Source: Brachybacterium sillae (GTDB taxonomy: Bacteria; Actinomycetota; Actinomycetes; Actinomycetales; Dermabacteraceae). From it: a stretch of 64,000 nt of DNA. Positions 11,105-19,520 of this stretch are shown one piece after another (the first letter of the stretch is position 1; each line of letters opens with the position of its first letter). The notes below the pieces were generated by a model. The model had not been told where the DNA came from. It saw only the letters and a list, made by a program, of their open reading frames with translations, and searched no databases. Both the position numbers and the translations under genes were made by a program. Where the stretch lies: contig NZ_JAFEUW010000001.1 of assembly GCF_025028335.1 (NCBI RefSeq), positions 1,488,001-1,552,000 of the forward strand. Direction: 5' to 3'.

Positions 11105-11442
11105 GCGTCGCTCCCCCGCGTCGGCAGCTGCCACACCAGGTCCAGGCCGGTGTCGTCGCCGTCGTAGCTGTCGACCACCTCGAGGAACTGGTTGATGTGC
11201 TGCTGCCAGGCGACGTTGGCGGGGTCGGTGCGCAGCTGCTCCCGCATGGCGGCGTAGTCGTCGACCTCCACCAGGTGGAACAGGTCCTGGCCGTCGCGCC
11301 AGATCCGCCAGCTGTGCACCCCGGCCCGACGCAGGGCGGCGTCGAGGTCGTCGGGGATGCGGGCGTGCTCGCGGTCGTAGTCGCCCTCCCGGCCGGCGGC
11401 GGCACGGGTGTGCAGGGCGATCACCTGCCGCGGGCCGCTCAT
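11101..11442 (-). CDS. L-fucose mutarotase, RhaM-type (DUF718)
   Basis: A 113-residue ferredoxin-like sugar mutarotase. The family signature includes the N-terminal [41 protein letters not shown] and a late [12 protein letters not shown]. RhaM-type proteins interconvert the anomers of 6-deoxyhexoses. In oxidative fucose clusters this family supplies the beta-anomer to the dehydrogenase encoded by the next gene. Both ends overlap their neighbours by 4 bp (ATGA). Confidence 0.85.
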   Translation of the reverse strand: MSGPRQVIALHTRAAAGREGDYDREHARIPDDLDAALRRAGVHSWRIWRDGQDLFHLVEVDDYAAMREQLRTDPANVAWQQHINQFLEVVDSYDGDDTGLDLVWQLPTRGSDA

Positions 11443-12809
11443 CTGTCGACCTCCGCGGTGACGAGACGGCCTGAACGGTCAGCACCGGGGGCGGCCGTGG
11501 GATCGCCCACCGAGGTCTCCTCCCGCCAGACGGGGCCGTCGGGGAAGCGATGCTCGTCGATGGAGGCGTCATGCATGCGGGCGCCGATGCCGGGCTCCTC
11601 CGGCGGCCAGTAGGCGCCGTCGTGCACATCGGTGGGGACCACGAAGTGCTCGTGCAGGTGGTCGACGTACTCGCACCACCGGTCGTGCCGGTCCCCACCG
11701 ATCGCGACGGCGTCGAGCATCGCGTAGTGCTGCACCATCTCGCACAGCCCCACGCCGCCGGCGTGCGGGCACACGGGCACGTCGAACTTCGCGGCCAGCA
11801 GCAGCATCGCCACGATCTCATGCACCCCGCCGACGCGCGTGGCGTCGATCTGCAGCACATCGAGGGCCTCAGCCTGCAGGAACTGCTTGGCGAGGATGCG
11901 GCTCTGCATCTGCTCCCCGGTGGCGACCCGCAACCCCGGGACGCCGCGACGGATGGCGGCGTGGGCGAGCACGTCATCGGGGCTGGTGGGTTCCTCGATC
12001 CAGTACGGTTCGTACGGCAGCAGTGGAGCGAGCCACTCGATGGCCGGCTGCACGTCCCAGCGCTGATTCGCGTCGATCGCGATGGGGAACCCCGGGCCCA
12101 TCTCCTCGCGGGCCAGTCGCAGCCGCCGCTGATCCTCGGCCGGGTCGGCGCCGACCTTCAGCTTCACCATGCGGAAGCCCTCCTCACGGGCCTCCCGCAG
12201 CAGTCGCAGCATCTTCTCGTCGCTGTAACCGAGCCAGCCGGGGGTGGTGGTGTAGGCTGGCAGGCCCTCCGCTCGAAGCCGCGCGATGCGCTCCTCCTTG
12301 CCGGGCAGCTGCCGTCGCAGGATCGCCAGGGCCTCCTCGCGGGTGAGGGCGTCGGAGAGGTACCGGAAGTCGACGAGGTCCACCAGCTCCTCGGGGTCGA
12401 GACGAGCCAGCAGCAACCACAGCGGCAGGTTCTCGCGGCGGCAGCGCAGATCCCACACGGCGTTGATCACCGCGCCGATCGCCATGTGCATGACGCCCTT
12501 CTCCGGGCCGAGCCAGCGCAGCTGGGAGTCACCGATGAGGTCGGCGGCAAAACGGCCGGGCGCTGCCAGCACCTCCTCGACCTCACGGCCGACGATGTGC
12601 CTGGCCAGGGTGCGCACGGCGGCGGCCTGCACGTCGTTGCCGCGGCCGGTGGTGAAGACGAGGCTGTTCCCCTGCTCACCGGCGTCGGTGCGCAGGGTGA
12701 CGTACACCGCGGAGTAGTCGGGGTCGGGGTTCATGGCGTCGGAGCCGTCGAGGTGCCGACTGGTGGGGAAACGGACGTCGACGACGTCCAGCTCGAGGAA
12801 CGTAGCCAC
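11439..12809 (-). CDS. L-fuconate dehydratase (enolase superfamily)
   Basis: A 456-residue mandelate-racemase-type enolase superfamily enzyme that dehydrates L-fuconate to 2-keto-3-deoxy-L-fuconate. Family-specific features are the N-terminal [38 protein letters not shown], the KLKVG motif (Lys216, Lys218), DANQRWDV as the first metal ligand, [11 protein letters not shown] and a catalytic histidine segment [16 protein letters not shown]. These match FucD and its eukaryotic homologue ENOSF1 closely enough that the call is firm. It is the first gene of the minus-strand operon; AGATGAGGTCCC precedes the ATG. The C-terminal 35 residues form a variable tail. Confidence 0.92.
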   Translation of the reverse strand: MATFLELDVVDVRFPTSRHLDGSDAMNPDPDYSAVYVTLRTDAGEQGNSLVFTTGRGNDVQAAAVRTLARHIVGREVEEVLAAPGRFAADLIGDSQLRWLGPEKGVMHMAIGAVINAVWDLRCRRENLPLWLLLARLDPEELVDLVDFRYLSDALTREEALAILRRQLPGKEERIARLRAEGLPAYTTTPGWLGYSDEKMLRLLREAREEGFRMVKLKVGADPAEDQRRLRLAREEMGPGFPIAIDANQRWDVQPAIEWLAPLLPYEPYWIEEPTSPDDVLAHAAIRRGVPGLRVATGEQMQSRILAKQFLQAEALDVLQIDATRVGGVHEIVAMLLLAAKFDVPVCPHAGGVGLCEMVQHYAMLDAVAIGGDRHDRWCEYVDHLHEHFVVPTDVHDGAYWPPEEPGIGARMHDASIDEHRFPDGPVWREETSVGDPTAAPGADRSGRLVTAEVDR

Positions 12810-13480
12810 GGGACCTCATCTCTGGGACGGTGCGGCCGCCTCGTCGCGGCGCGGGTCATGCCAGTCTGCGCCATCCGACGGGCCCGTCGCAAGAAATGAT
12901 CCGATGTTTAGGTCGGGCGGCGTCGTTCTCCACGGATTTCGTGCACCGGATCGCCGCAGACATCCGAGGAATACGCGAGGCGGCGAGGAGGGCCCAGGAG
13001 ACCGGGACACCGATCCCGTCGAGGGCGGGGGCGCAGCGCGGCGGCTGCATTCCCCGGCGACGACGATCGGGGCCGGATCCCCCCGGATGCCGACCCCGAT
13101 CTGTCGCGTGGTGCTCAACCCCCCGGACGAGCCCCACACACCGCATCGTCGGCGGGCCGTCCCGAGCCCCAGTGACGATGCGTCGCACCTGACCAGCCGC
13201 TCAGCGACAGTGCAAACGCGGGCGGTGCCGCGACGCGACACCCTGCGCGACCGGTGCGGACGCAGGTCGAGCCGTTGCGTTCCCTCACGAGCACTGCGCA
13301 GTGACGCAAGGGTAACGGCACTTCTCCCATCTGACAACGCGTCAAATCCCGAATGTCCGGGTCGGGAGACGCACGACTAGTCACATCCCGGCCGGCTTCC
13401 ACGCCACCGTGGGGAATGCAAGGGACTCTGGTCCCGATCCATCCGACGCGGCCGGACGTCGCGGCACGCGCGCGGGACGG
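12810..13480. other. 671-bp gap with no convincing gene
   Basis: This stretch separates the fuconate dehydratase operon start from the next minus-strand gene's stop. All open frames here are arginine- and proline-rich and lack good start sites. The part nearest 12810 must hold the operon promoter; CAAGAAATGATCCGATG at about 12889-12905 is locally AT-rich and is the best place to look for promoter or GntR operator elements, but I could not define a clean palindrome. No tRNA or repeat array is seen. Confidence 0.5.
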
Positions 13481-14506
13481 TCAGACGCCGCGGTCGCCGT
13501 CACCCTTCGCGGAGCCGGATGCCCACGGCCGACCCGCGCTACCCGCGGCGCCGGGGCCGCCTCCCTCCCGGCGCTCCTGCGCCGCACGCTGTTTCTCGTA
13601 GAGCTGCCACGCCTTGGCCGCACCCATCCCGAGCACGGACACCGCCGCCTGGCCGGCTTCCGACCGCACGAAGTCATTGAGGGCTGCAGCCTGGTCGCTG
13701 ACGGCCCGCACCCGCTCCGTGAGCGGCACCTGCCTGCCGACGGAGGGGCGGGGGCCCGCCCCTGTGGCGCCTTCCCCGGTCGTTCCCGAGGACCCCGTCG
13801 GCCCCGTCGCCCCGGAGGTGCCGACCGTCCCCGTCGCCGCCTCTCCCGGTGCAGCGGTGGGGTCGTTCTCCGCCGCCTCGTGCACCGCGAGTGCGCGGCG
13901 CATCTCCAACGGCGCCGTCACACAGCGCACCAGGGCGGCCCGAGCGGCGTCACGCAGCTGCTGGGCATCCCCCGTCGGGTCGTCGGCCCCGACCGCCGTC
14001 CCGGCCTCACCCTCCTGCGTGACCCGGCGTTCCCGAGCGGCGAGCAGCAGGTATCCACCCAGGTCGCTCGCACTCTCGAGCGAGAGGCCGTGTCCATCAC
14101 GGGCCCCGGGACCGTGCAGCAGCTCGCGGGCGTCCTCCGGGCGCAGGGCCTCCTGCGGGAACGTCAGCACCGCGAGGGTGCTCTCCACCAGGGCATGGAA
14201 TCTGGGGTCGCTGGGCAGGCCGGCCTCCTGCAGCTCGGCCCGGCCCCAGCCCTCGGGGAGGTCGACCAGTCCGACGCCCTCGCGGGCGAACTCCGCCTGG
14301 GCGGCCTCCCGCACGAGTCGGCGCGCCCGGGCGAGCAGGTCGTCGGCCGAGGGGTGTCGCGGCAGGTCGGGGAAGGCGGAGCGCAGTTCCTCATCGCGCA
14401 CCCGGCGGTCGACGGGGGCGGCGGTGGCGTGCGGACGCCCCTGCCCCGCCCGGGTGGGCAGCGGCAGTGAGGACAGGGTGCGACGCAGGCGGTCGACGCG
14501 GGGCAT
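13481..14506 (-). CDS. Hypothetical protein, 341 aa
   Basis: Not a family I recognise. The N-terminal half is helical (LPRHPSADDLLARARRLVREAAQAEFAREG..., then ESTLAVLTFPQEAL). The centre (about residues 215-250) is a low-complexity Gly/Thr/Ala/Ser linker, and the C terminus is helical and charged (FVRSEAGQAAVSVLGMG..., WQLYEKQRAAQERREGG). There is no signal peptide or clear membrane segment. ATG 14506 was chosen for the strong GAAGGAG 6-7 nt upstream; the frame continues open to 14785, but those codons read through hairpins and are not coding. Confidence 0.6.
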   Translation of the reverse strand: MPRVDRLRRTLSSLPLPTRAGQGRPHATAAPVDRRVRDEELRSAFPDLPRHPSADDLLARARRLVREAAQAEFAREGVGLVDLPEGWGRAELQEAGLPSDPRFHALVESTLAVLTFPQEALRPEDARELLHGPGARDGHGLSLESASDLGGYLLLAARERRVTQEGEAGTAVGADDPTGDAQQLRDAARAALVRCVTAPLEMRRALAVHEAAENDPTAAPGEAATGTVGTSGATGPTGSSGTTGEGATGAGPRPSVGRQVPLTERVRAVSDQAAALNDFVRSEAGQAAVSVLGMGAAKAWQLYEKQRAAQERREGGGPGAAGSAGRPWASGSAKGDGDRGV

Positions 14507-14650
14507 GTCGGCTCCTTCGGTCCACGGGGCGGCATCCGGCGGGATGCCCTCGGGCCTTCTCAGCGTAGGAGCGGGCACCTGAATGACCTCGACCACTCGG
14601 ACGACCACCACCGCCGGCCACCGCCGCGGGCGGGCCACAATGGAGGAACG

Positions 14651-14686
14651 GGATCGCCCGCCCTCCGCGCGGAGAGCGGGCGATCC
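14651..14686. terminator. Strong stem-loop (11-bp perfect stem)
   Basis: GGATCGCCCGC (14651-14661) pairs perfectly with GCGGGCGATCC (14676-14686) around a 14-nt loop. It lies in the 391-bp interval between divergently transcribed genes, which is an unexpected place for a terminator unless something short is transcribed here. Confidence 0.55.
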
Positions 14687-14699
14687 GATCAGGGTTGGG

Positions 14700-14727
14700 G
14701 GCGCCCCGGACCCCCACCCGGGGCGCC
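14700..14727. terminator. Second strong stem-loop (10-bp perfect stem)
   Basis: GGCGCCCCGG (14700-14709) pairs perfectly with CCGGGGCGCC (14718-14727) around an 8-nt loop, only 13 bp from the first hairpin. Read on the minus strand, the pair follows a 27-codon open frame (14760-14843). Confidence 0.55.
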
Positions 14728-14759
14728 GCGGACCGACGGGGTCGGTCACGTGACTCACG

Positions 14760-14843
14760 TTACGTGAGGCCGTGATGTCTCGCATCTCGGATCCTGGCGA
14801 ATCGGACGTCCCGCCTGCCCGCAGCCAGCATTAACTTTTTCAT
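14760..14843 (-). CDS. Possible 27-aa small ORF in the divergent interval
   Basis: ATG 14843 is preceded by GGAGACTCGCA, a well-placed ribosome binding site, and the frame ends at TAA 14760, followed by the two strong hairpins. The start MKKLMLAAG is hydrophobic-basic and the rest is basic (VRFARIRDARHHG). MKKLxxAAG also opens some actinobacterial YtxH-like proteins, so it may be a decayed fragment, a leader peptide or chance. Codon use cannot decide over such a length. Confidence 0.25.
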   Translation of the reverse strand: MKKLMLAAGRRDVRFARIRDARHHGLT

Positions 14844-14897
14844 TGCGAGTCTCCACAGAATGCAACGGCGCGATGGCACCGGGAGGGACGGGCACAG

Positions 14898-16127
14898 ATG
14901 GACACCCACGGACCCTGGCGGCGGGCTGCGGCCGTCACTGGACTCCTCGCCGATTCCGGGGAGGTCGCCCCGACGATCTTCGCGCGGATGTCGGCTCTCG
15001 CCGCCGACGCCTCCGCCGTGAACCTCGGGCAGGGGTTCCCCGACGGCCAGCCGCCGACGATCGTCGCCGATGCCGCCGTCTCCGCCATCCGCGCGGGGGT
15101 GAACCAGTACCCGCCGGGTCCCGGCACACCGACCCTGCGCCGCGCCATCGCCGACCACCAGCGCCACCGCTACGGCCTGCAGTGGGACCCGGAGCGCGAG
15201 GTGCTGGTGACCACCGGTGCCACCGAGGCCCTCGCCGCGACCCTGCTGGCCCTGGTCTCTCCCGGGCAGGAGGTCCTCACCCTCGAGCCGTACTACGACG
15301 CCTACGCGGCGATGATCGCCCTGGCCGGTGGCATCCACCGAACCGTGCGGATCGAGCATCGCCGCCGCGCCGACGGCACCCTGGAGCTGGACGTCGATCC
15401 GGCCCGGCTGCGGGAGGCCATCACCGACCGCACCCGCCTGATCCTGCTGAACACCCCGCACAATCCGACCGGCCTGGTTCTGGACCGGGACGTGCTGGCG
15501 GCCGCCGTGGAGGGGGCCATCGCCCACGACGCCCTGATCGTGTGCGACGAGGTGTACGAGCACCTGATCCTCGACGACGACGCCCGCCATCTGCCACCGG
15601 CGACCCTGCCGGGTGCGCAGGACCGCACGCTCACCATCGGATCGGCGGGGAAGTCGTTCCGCGTGACCGGCTGGAAGATCGGATGGGTGACGGCCCGGCC
15701 CGCGCTGATCACCGCAGTGACCGGGGTGAAGCAGTGGCTCACCTACACCTCCGGCGCCCCGTTCCAGGACGCCGTCGCCGTGGGCCTCGCCCAGGACGAG
15801 CACGCCCTCACCTCTCCGGCCCGCGAGCTGCGCCGCTGCCGCGACCTGCTGGTGGAGGGTCTGCGGGACCTGGGGCTGCCGGTGACCGTTCCCGCGGGCG
15901 GTTATTTCGTCCTGGCCGACGCCGCAGCCTGGGGTGAGGCCGATGCCGAGGCCCTCTGCGAGCGGCTCCCTCAGGAGGCGGGGGTCGCGATGATCCCCGT
16001 CAGCGCCTTCCATCCACCCGGTGGCGCCGGCGAGCATCGCAGCTGGGTGCGCGTGGCCTTCTGCAAGGACGAGGCCACGATCCGTGAGGGTCTGCGCCGC
16101 CTGGGGGCCTGGCGTTCGAGGGCGTGA
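14898..16127 (+). CDS. Class I/II PLP aminotransferase, DapC-like
   Basis: A 409-residue fold-type I aminotransferase. Key elements are LGQGFPDGQPP near residue 42, YPPGPGTPTLRRAIADH, the NTPHNPTG motif, CDEVYEHL and the PLP-lysine site SAGKSFRVTGWKIGW, with the Arg of a late WVRVAFCKD segment binding the substrate carboxylate. This pattern fits the actinobacterial N-succinyldiaminopimelate/kynurenine aminotransferase branch, so DapC or a broad-specificity KAT-like role is likely but not proven. It lacks lysine-pathway neighbours here. Confidence 0.8.
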   Translation: MDTHGPWRRAAAVTGLLADSGEVAPTIFARMSALAADASAVNLGQGFPDGQPPTIVADAAVSAIRAGVNQYPPGPGTPTLRRAIADHQRHRYGLQWDPEREVLVTTGATEALAATLLALVSPGQEVLTLEPYYDAYAAMIALAGGIHRTVRIEHRRRADGTLELDVDPARLREAITDRTRLILLNTPHNPTGLVLDRDVLAAAVEGAIAHDALIVCDEVYEHLILDDDARHLPPATLPGAQDRTLTIGSAGKSFRVTGWKIGWVTARPALITAVTGVKQWLTYTSGAPFQDAVAVGLAQDEHALTSPARELRRCRDLLVEGLRDLGLPVTVPAGGYFVLADAAAWGEADAEALCERLPQEAGVAMIPVSAFHPPGGAGEHRSWVRVAFCKDEATIREGLRRLGAWRSRA

Positions 16128-16168
16128 CCAGCGCGAGCAGGGGCCGCCTCAGACGCTCAGCAGCCTAC

Positions 16169-16209
16169 GGGTCACTGCACCCCGGGTCACTGCACCCCGG
16201 GTCACCGCA
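16169..16209. repeat. 15-bp tandem repeat, about 2.7 copies
   Basis: GGGTCACTGCACCCC occurs at 16169-16183 and 16184-16198, with a diverged partial copy GGGTCACCGCA at 16199-16209. It fills the 74-bp gap between the convergent aminotransferase and the DUF4352-like gene and overlaps the latter's stop codon. The unit is itself partly self-complementary (GGGT...ACCC), so it may help transcription end. Confidence 0.7.
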
Positions 16210-17155
16210 GGGCGACCGTCACCGGCTCGGCGTTGAAGTTCGTCAGGCTCTGGACCTCCATGGTCCCCTTCCCGGCCTGGTCCGACGGCACCGCGAACAC
16301 CCAGTTCACCTCGGTCGGCGTGCCCGCCGGAATCGGTTCGCTGAACGCCGAATGCTCGACGAACGCCTCGACGTCCGTGGCCGAGGCACTCGACCCGTCG
16401 GCGGTCTGCAGGCTGGCGCTCACCCTCAGCGCCGCGATGGCAGTGTCCTGTGAGCCACCCTGGTAGGTGACAGTCGCGGGGACCACCACATAGACCGTCC
16501 CCGCCGGCGGCTCCGGGTTGTTGCCGGGGGCGTTCATCACCTCGTCGGTGGCATCCCAGTTCACCGTCCCGAACTGGACAGTCGTCTTCTCGCCCTGCAT
16601 GTCCTCGACGGTCACCTCGGACCCCGCGGGCAGCACCTCCCCGGCCGGGGCAGCCGCCGGGGCGCTGCTGGACGATGCCGGATCCGAGGACGCGGGCGCC
16701 GACGAGGACTCCTCCTCCGGTGACGACGACGCCGGCTCCGAGGTCTCCGGCGCGGACGTCGCCCGCTCCTCCCCGCCGTCGCTGGTGAACGCTCCCAGGC
16801 CGACGAGCAACAGCACCAGAGCGATCAGCGACAGCAGGCCGCACACACCGCAGCCGACGAGCGCCCAGATCCAGCCCTTCTTCTTCGTGGGCGGCGTGCC
16901 GACCGGGCTGGACCCCGGGGCCCCCGCCGAGGGCACCGGGCCGGGCATTCCGGCCGCGGGGGCGGGGTCGGCCGAGCTCTGCCCGTACGCGGCGGACTGC
17001 CCGTAGGGCGCGCTGGAGCCTTAGGGCGAACTCGACCCGTACGGCGAGGAGTCCGAGGACCCGAAGGTCGGCTCGCCGACGCGTCCCTCACCCTCCGGGG
17101 ACGACGGATCAGACGACGGACGGTGCGGGTCGGACGGGAACGGGGACTGGCTCAT
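16202..17155 (-). pseudogene. Membrane-anchored Ser/Pro-rich protein with DUF4352-like domain, in-frame stop
   Basis: The natural start appears to be ATG 17155. The first ~75 codons encode a disordered PYGxS-repeat segment (SSPYGSSSP, SSAPYGQSAAYGQSS), typical of actinobacterial membrane proteins. Codon 45 is TAA (17021-17023) where the repeat predicts TAC (Tyr): the triplet lies between CCC and GGC exactly as in the neighbouring P-Y-G units. Beyond it the frame is open: a transmembrane helix (WIWALVGCGVCGLLSLIALVLLLVGLG), an E/S/P-rich spacer and an extracytoplasmic beta-domain ending in VTVALR. Translation could restart at ATG 16948 and still give an anchored protein of 248 residues, so it may be partly functional. 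Confidence 0.7.
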
Positions 17156-17270
17156 GGCAGGCGGACGCGGGGCGTCCTGCTCCTCTCGCGCAGGGGGTGG
17201 CTCCAGGCGATCCTACGTGGTGGTTGTGAGACTCAGCACAGAGCATTCCTCTCCCGGCCGGCCCCCGGCC

Positions 17271-19385
17271 TCACCCGGTGAACCGCTCCCCGTGGAAGGT
17301 CCGCCCGGTGGCGCGCTGCGAGGCCCCCACCTGGTCGAGGTACGGGGTGATGCCGCCGCGGTGCCGCGGGTATCCGGCACCCAGGATCATGGCCAGGTCC
17401 ACCTGGCCGGGGTCCTCGACCACGTGCTCCTCGAGCAGCATCCGGATCTCCTCGGCCAGGCCGTCCTGCACCCTCTGCAGGAGATCGGAACCGACCGCCA
17501 CCCCCCTCGTCGGCGCCCCACTCTCCTGCGCGGCGGCGAAGACCTCCGCCACCCGCGGGTTCACCGGGGCGTGCACCGCGTCGCGGGTCGGCTGGGAGAA
17601 CCGCTCCCCCTGCTCGGTCATGGCCGCCAGGCCGGGGCTGACCCAGAAGCGCTCACCGAGTTCCTCGCCGAGCACCCGCCCCACATGGTCGGCGACGCCC
17701 AGGCCCACCAGATCCAGCAGAGTGAAGGGACGCATCGGCAGGCCCAGTTCGTCGAGGGAGGCGTCGACGGCGGCCGGGTCGGCACCCGCGTCGAGGGACC
17801 GCAGCACCTCCCCGAGCACCCGGAACAGCAACCGGTTCACGACGAACCCCGGGGCATCGGCGCACTGCACCACGAACTTCCGGCACGCGCGCACGACCTC
17901 GAGTCCGGTGGCGAGGGTGGTCTCATCGGTGGTGTCGGTGTGGATCACCTCCACCAGGGGCATCTTCGCGACCGGGTTGAAGAAGTGCAGGCCGATCAGG
18001 CGCTCCGGATGCTGCAGCCCCTCGCCCATGGCGGTGACCGACAGGGAGCTGGTGTTGGTGACCAGCAGGGCGTCCGCGGCGACGTGCTGTTCCAGCTCGG
18101 CGAAGACCTTCTGCTTGACCCCGAGGATCTCCGGCACCGCCTCGAGCACCAGGTCGCAGTCGGCGAGGTCCTCGACCCGCGCGGTGGCGCTGAGCAGCCC
18201 GGCGACCTGCTGCGCCTGGTCCTCGCGCAGTGCGCCGCGGGCAGCGGCCTGGGCGATGACGTCCCGGGCGTGGGCGAGGCCCCGGTCGGCGATCTCCTGG
18301 TCGAGGTCGCGCAGCACCACCGGCACCTGCAGACCGAGGGCGAGGGTCGCGGCGATCTGCGAGGCCATCAGGCCCGCCCCGGCCACGCCGATCCGCCGCA
18401 GCTCGCGGGCACCCACGACGGGGGTGCGACCGGGCTTGCCGCGGCGCAGCAGTTCCGCCGCGTAGAGGGAGGCCGCCGCGGCCGGCGTCTGGGCGAGCTC
18501 GACGAGGGCGTCCTCCTCGCGGGACAGGGCCGCCTCCAGGTCGGAGCCGGGCAGCTGCTCCAGCAGGTGCAGGGCGCGTTCGACGGCGGGCGCCCCCGCG
18601 GCAGCCAGGCGCTCGGCCCAGGCGCGGCGGGTCTCGGCGCCGTGCGGGGCATCGAGGGCGGCGCGCAGCTGCTGCGCCTGCTCGGAATCGGCGGCGGGCA
18701 CGGCGTTCGGGCGGGCGGAGGGGTCGATGGCGCGCTGCGCGAGGTGGTCGAGGGCGGCCTCGAGGGAGTCGACGACGGCGTCGACGAGTCCCAGCTCCAG
18801 CGCCTGTGAGGAGGAGAGCTGACGGTCGCGGGCCGGATCCTCGAGGATCAGTCGCACTGCGGTCTCTCCGCCGACGACGCCCGGGAGCAGCGTGGTGCCG
18901 CCCCAGCCGGGCAGGATGCCCAGGCTCGTCTCGGGCACCCCGATGCCGCGCACACCCGGGGCGGCGGTGCGGACATCGGCCATCAGCGCCACCTCGAGGC
19001 CGCCGCCCAGGGCGGCGCCATTGAGGTGGGCGAGCACCGGTACGGGGCAGCTGCGCAGGTCCCGCTGCAGGGCGTGCATCCGGCGGGTGAGCGGGCGGAT
19101 CTGCTCGATGACGGCCGGGTCGGCGAACATCGACAGGTCAGCACCGGCGAGGAACACGCGGTCGGTGCCGGTGAGCGTGAGGGCCTGGATCTGACCGTCC
19201 TCGGCGCGACGCAGGGCCTCCCGCAGAGCGGTCTCGAGGGCGTCGACGGAGGCGGGCCCGAGAGTGGCGGGCCGCCGCTCCTCCCCCTCCGGCGGGGCGA
19301 TGCGCAGCACGGCGACGGTGCCGAGCTGCGGGTGCTGGACATCCTCGGGGATCACACGGGTGACGTGCTCGGTGTAACCGGTCAT
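17271..19385 (-). CDS. fadJ: Multifunctional fatty acid oxidation protein (enoyl-CoA hydratase / 3-hydroxyacyl-CoA dehydrogenase)
   Basis: A 704-residue FadB/FadJ-type alpha subunit that performs two successive steps of beta-oxidation. The N-terminal crotonase domain (about 1-270) has the oxyanion-hole segments AGADLSMF and HLNGAALGGGLEVAL. The NAD-binding Rossmann fold starts at IGVAGAGLMASQIA (about 330), followed by NTSSLSVT and LHFFNPVAKMPLVEVI, and ends with two C-terminal 3HCDH domains (PGFVVNRLLF, FTLLDLVGLGVADHV). A perfect inverted repeat lies 56 bp upstream of the ATG (19441-19457). The thiolase and acyl-CoA dehydrogenase genes lie 2.6-5 kb further on, in a separate operon. Confidence 0.92.
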   Translation of the reverse strand: MTGYTEHVTRVIPEDVQHPQLGTVAVLRIAPPEGEERRPATLGPASVDALETALREALRRAEDGQIQALTLTGTDRVFLAGADLSMFADPAVIEQIRPLTRRMHALQRDLRSCPVPVLAHLNGAALGGGLEVALMADVRTAAPGVRGIGVPETSLGILPGWGGTTLLPGVVGGETAVRLILEDPARDRQLSSSQALELGLVDAVVDSLEAALDHLAQRAIDPSARPNAVPAADSEQAQQLRAALDAPHGAETRRAWAERLAAAGAPAVERALHLLEQLPGSDLEAALSREEDALVELAQTPAAAASLYAAELLRRGKPGRTPVVGARELRRIGVAGAGLMASQIAATLALGLQVPVVLRDLDQEIADRGLAHARDVIAQAAARGALREDQAQQVAGLLSATARVEDLADCDLVLEAVPEILGVKQKVFAELEQHVAADALLVTNTSSLSVTAMGEGLQHPERLIGLHFFNPVAKMPLVEVIHTDTTDETTLATGLEVVRACRKFVVQCADAPGFVVNRLLFRVLGEVLRSLDAGADPAAVDASLDELGLPMRPFTLLDLVGLGVADHVGRVLGEELGERFWVSPGLAAMTEQGERFSQPTRDAVHAPVNPRVAEVFAAAQESGAPTRGVAVGSDLLQRVQDGLAEEIRMLLEEHVVEDPGQVDLAMILGAGYPRHRGGITPYLDQVGASQRATGRTFHGERFTG

Positions 19386-19440
19386 GCGACGCTGCTCCTC
19401 ACGGTGCGGGGCGGTCGGCGCAACCGCGCGCGACCGTTGG

Positions 19441-19457
19441 TGATACCGGGAGTATCA
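19441..19457. promoter_or_regulatory. Putative operator upstream of fadJ
   Basis: TGATAC (19441-19446), 5-nt spacer CGGGA, GTATCA (19452-19457): a perfect inverted repeat of the size bound by TetR-type regulators. It lies 56 bp before the fadJ start. The 10-mer TTGGTGATAC spanning its left arm also occurs at 24529-24538, in the promoter region of the thiolase operon. Confidence 0.5.
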
Positions 19458-19520
19458 GGTTCATGGTGCCGCACCGGACGGCCGAGGGCAACCGGGCGCG
19501 GTTCACCCCGGGCGCCGGTC

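Noticed and set aside
12931-13192. Possible coding fragment reading DFVHRIAADIRGIREAARRAQ in the 671-bp gap
   Set aside because: A short helical-looking stretch with no start signal, no conserved motif and a proline/arginine-rich continuation; not enough to call a gene.
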